A DNA stretch of 64,000 nucleotides, from assembly GCA_963920665.1 (NCBI GenBank), contig OY987268.1, forward strand, positions 18,912,501 through 18,976,500. The letters are read 5' to 3'. The position numbers and the translations under genes were made by a program. The DNA comes from Straminergon stramineum (taxonomy: Eukaryota > Streptophyta > Bryopsida > Hypnales > Calliergonaceae). The notes under the pieces are model-generated. The model was given only the letters and a program-made list of their open reading frames with translations. It was not told the origin of the DNA and did no database searches. Below, piece after piece: positions 60,739-64,000 of the stretch (the stretch's first letter is position 1; the number at the start of each line of letters is the position of its first letter).

Positions 60739-61599
60739 TACTCTAAAGTTGTTTCCAACATTAGGTTTTATGAGGCAAAGCTACAAAAATGGATGGAGAG
60801 CTCTCTTCATTCCCTTCATCAAGATCTTGACTTTTGTTGAGTTCTTTTTTAGCTCGTACTATATATGTACTCTATTCCTTAAAGTCTTATTTGGGGTGTT
60901 GGAAGCGTATAATTGCCCACCTTTGGCAATGACATAAGTATAACCAGGTTCTTATATTTTGGGAGGTGAACTCCTACTTCAATGGGTGCCTAATATCGGT
61001 TCACTGTGCCTTCCAAGCAATGGATCTTCTCTAAGCCTCCTACTTCTTCTAGTTCACCGTGACTCCCAACCCTTCATATTGTAGAGCTAATACTTGAATT
61101 TTTTTATTGCTGGAACTAATAGAGAACCACTATTACCTTCTTGGGGATCGGTTTGTGCCATTTCTAATGCCTATGCAAGTCCCGAGGACAGATGACCTCT
61201 ATTTTACCTCATCCATGTTAGACTCCCTCTATGTCTACTCTTTGGTACTAAGTGGAGACTAGCCCTCGCCCCTAGGGGTGCTTTCCGCTTCTAGGCCTCG
61301 GCCTTACTCCGTGTTTGTGGAAGTGAACTAGCAAAAAGTGAGGAGGAACGATGGGGTCATACCTCGGTCCAAGGTTCCTCTTCTATGTGCTTGAGACTCC
61401 CCCTCAATAGGTTGCGTGCTGCCATGTCACCTCCGTGGGTTTGGATGCATCTTGGATGTGGGTTGGGAGGAAGGATAATCGATGAATCTAGCTCCCCATC
61501 TTTCCTTCCTTCTTTTGTTGTGGTCTTGGTAGATAGAAGGAGTGGAGGAGAGTGATTGGACCTACCCGATTCTATATACTATCCTCTCCTTCCCTTCTC

Positions 61600-62010
61600 C
61601 GATCCATTCCTAATGGCTAACTTCTACTCCCTCTACTATCCTTTCACTCTACCCAAATTGCCAACTTTTTCCCCCTCCAATCTATCCAAATTGCTACACT
61701 TTATCCCCTCTATTATCCTTTCACTCTATCCCAATTGCCAGCTTCTTTCCCCTCCGATCTATCCTAATTGCTACACTTTATCCTTTCTACTCTACCCTAA
61801 TTGCTAAACTCTATCCTTCTATCATAATTGCCAAATTCTTTTCCCTCCAATCTATCCTAACTACTAAATTCTATCTTTCTATCATATTTGCCAAATTCTT
61901 TTCCCTCTGATCTACCCTACTTGCTAAACTTTATCCCCTCTACTCTATCCTAATCGCTAAACTCTATCCCTCTATTCTATTCTAATTGCTAAAGTCTTTT
62001 CTCTCTACCT
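61600..62010. repeat. Minisatellite, about 40-bp unit, roughly ten copies
   Basis: Units of TCTATCCTAATTGCTAAACT alternating with CTATCCCTCTA or TTTTCCCTCCAATC. The 83-codon frame here (from 61556) is a by-product. Confidence 0.75.
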
Positions 62011-62790
62011 AGATTGATTTTTCATCCCAATTGCCCTAGCCAAATTCCTCAGTCCCTAGCCAAAATCTCCCCAATCCTTGGTGAACCCCCCTAGCCCCTA
62101 ATTGAAACTCCCATCCCCCCTTGTACTAACCGATACTCAAGTCATCGATACCCAGACTTTTGGGCTAGTCTTATGGTGCTAGTGCGGATGTTAGTACTAG
62201 CCTACTAGTGTCGGTCACCGTTGGTGCTCAGTCCAGTAATGAGGGGGTAGATGTTGCATTGTAAATGCGTTCATTATGTAAAAATACATAATTGTTTGTT
62301 AAATTGGAGGGGTTTTTTCTAGAGTCTCAAGAAACAAATGAGGTCATACTCCATTTGAACTCTTTTTTTTTACTTCTATTTGACAAACATTTAGTTCTTT
62401 GATTTCTATACTTAAAGACGTTTTAATATTTGAAGTTGTTTATTTGAAGTTGTAAAAACAAAAGGTAAAGCTTGTTTTACCTTTTCTCTAGTTGTTTTTA
62501 ATGAATTAGAAGTCCACGTAGATGATGTGGATAGACTTATTAAGGATAGGAAGTGGCCTATGGGTGTCTTATGGCCCACAAGGCATCTTGGTGGCCAAAA
62601 TCCATTAGCTTAAGTAAATTGTATGGAGGTGAAGGTGGAGGGTCATCTTTTTCCTCTTCCTTGTTTACTTGGGAGAACCCGTCACTTTGAGAAGGTATAG
62701 CACTTTGCATATGAAGGTTTTTGCAATGAAATTTTGAGAGCTTGTATATTTTGTTTTTTTGTTTCCGAAAAGCTATCACTTACTTAGTTT

Positions 62791-63330
62791 GGAATTAATA
62801 TGTGTAAGTTATGAGTTTGAGAATGAAGTGTTGTGAACTTGCCTCAAACTTTCAAGAGAGTGAGCTCTACTAAACTATAAAAGGTGGAAAATATCTTAGT
62901 TTTGAGTGAAACTTAGAGATCTTGTAGATACTTATGTTAACTTTCCAAAATGGGTTTATTTTTTTGGTTTGGAGTTAGTATGTGAAAGTTATGAACTTGA
63001 GAGTGAAGAGTTGAAGAACTATTTTTGGTTTTCAAGAGAGTGAACTTTGGAGGATTATGAAAGGTGAAAAGTACCTTAATTTTGAGTGAAACTTAGAGAG
63101 GTTGTAGATACTTTTTTAGCTTTCCAAAATGGATTTATTTTCTTAGTTTGGAGTTAGTATGTGAAAGTTATAGGCTTGAGAATGAAGTATAGATGAATTG
63201 CCTTTGAGTTGGGAAGGGTGAATTTTGACTAACTATAAAAGTCAAAAAGTAGCTTATTTTTTAGTGAATTTTGGAGAGGTTACAGAAATTTTTGTTAGCT
63301 TTTCAGGGACATATCACACTCTTAATTTGG
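62791..63330. repeat. Tandem repeat, 179-180-bp unit, three copies
   Basis: GGAGTTAGTATGTGAAAGTTA begins units at 62791, 62971, 63150 and, degenerate, 63329. Each unit also contains TTTTGAGTGAAACTTAGAGA and CTTTCCAAAATGG. Confidence 0.85.
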
Positions 63331-64000
63331 AGTTTTAGGACATTCGTGGCATTCATTTTTCTATCAGACACTTCTCCAAAGGGAGTTTACGAAGGATATG
63401 ACTTTTTTTACTATCTTTTATCACATATAATGTATATTGAGACTCCATGACATCTTTTAAGGGGTATATGAAGATGTGATAGTATTTTGATTTATATGGC
63501 ATCATCCGAAGGTTTATTATTATGTTTATAAGTTTCTATGACTATAGGATCTTCTATTTTGTGGGCCACATCTAATTGCACCTAGAAGCCTTGCATTTTC
63601 CAAGGCAAGGCCTCTCTATTCAACAATCTCTCTATTCAACAATGTTGGTTGCGGCAAGAGCCAAAACGAGAAAAATTGCCTCGGAAACTGAGCTCTTCAT
63701 ACTCACCATGGGTTGAAAATGTCAAGTGTAGGGCTTTAGAGAATGCTTTTCTTTTGCCTGCTAGGATCTAGGACCTAAGATCGGTTCTTTTGGGTACTAA
63801 ATTTTAACTTGTTTCCAACTATTTGGAGAACTAAATTTTGGAGGTGAGTAGTATTTAGGGTCAAAGCTCGGCCATCAATTTGGATTTAACACCAAATCTA
63901 GGACTTGGAGGCACCTAAAGTCCCAAGGCTCTACTATTAGGAAGAAAAGAGAACACTTTGGGAATACGCAGAGTATCTGGTTGCAACTGGAAATAGTTTA

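Larger units (their letters stand above)
60897..64000 (-). mobile_element. Diverged family C-like copy running off the window
   Basis: TGTTGGAAGCGTATAATTGCC and the following CACTGTGCCTTCCAAGCAAT and GGATCTT match the copy 1 LTR start in order. Near 63800 GTTTCCAACTATTTGGAGAA and CTAAATTTTGG match copy 1 near 23640. Repeats at 61600-62010 and 62791-63330 have expanded in between. Strand is given by analogy with copy 1. The end lies beyond the window. Confidence 0.4.

Overview
The window looks like repeat-dense nuclear DNA of a land plant. The evidence is spliceosomal introns with GT..AG borders, a MULE-type transposase, long LTRs with 5-bp target-site duplications (TSDs), a CACTA-type MITE, and stop-codon decay of the kind expected from plant CG/CHG methylation. 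The very long LTRs and near absence of intact genes suggest a large genome, perhaps of a non-flowering plant, but I cannot name the species. No intact host gene is convincing, and no tRNA, rRNA or CRISPR was seen.

1-20.8 kb. Two divergent pseudogenes, a coiled-coil protein (minus) and a protein-kinase-like protein (plus), flank a GC-rich minisatellite with mirror-image TATA boxes. To their right lies a 15.7-kb MULE-like DNA transposon (about 4396-20101). It has terminal inverted repeats and identical flanking repeats (TGCTTTAAAAAT). Inside are an 11-exon-like minus-strand gene joining a ParB-like region to a beta-class amino (N4-cytosine/N6-adenine type) DNA methyltransferase, a tandem array of about 352-bp units, and a plus-strand MULE transposase with a SWIM zinc finger. 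A DNA methyltransferase riding in a plant MULE is the most unusual thing here.

21.7-60.7 kb. This part is built from three long LTR families, all TG..CA. Family C (about 4-4.8 kb, transcribed from a TATAAAAGG box) occurs at 21701-25676 and, inverted, at 54311-58444. A third copy at 31921-41390 (TSD AGAGG) has itself been invaded by a family B solo LTR (34740-35879, TSD AAACT) and a family A element (36292-39780, TSD GGTAC). A partial C copy lies at 58445-60738. Family A looks like a solo LTR that carries a 662-codon ORF. A second A copy (43323-48007, minus) is split by another B solo LTR (45256-46549, TSD CTTAT), and removing that insertion makes the reading frame continuous again.

60.9-64 kb holds a diverged C-like copy with a roughly 40-bp minisatellite and a 180-bp tandem repeat. 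The intervals 26.1-31.3, 41.4-43.3 and 48-53.8 kb contain only small repeats, one MITE, one MITE end and weak possible exons.

Decay is strikingly uniform. In all recognisable coding regions the damage is in-frame stop codons, nearly all TAG or TGA, with no obvious frameshifts.
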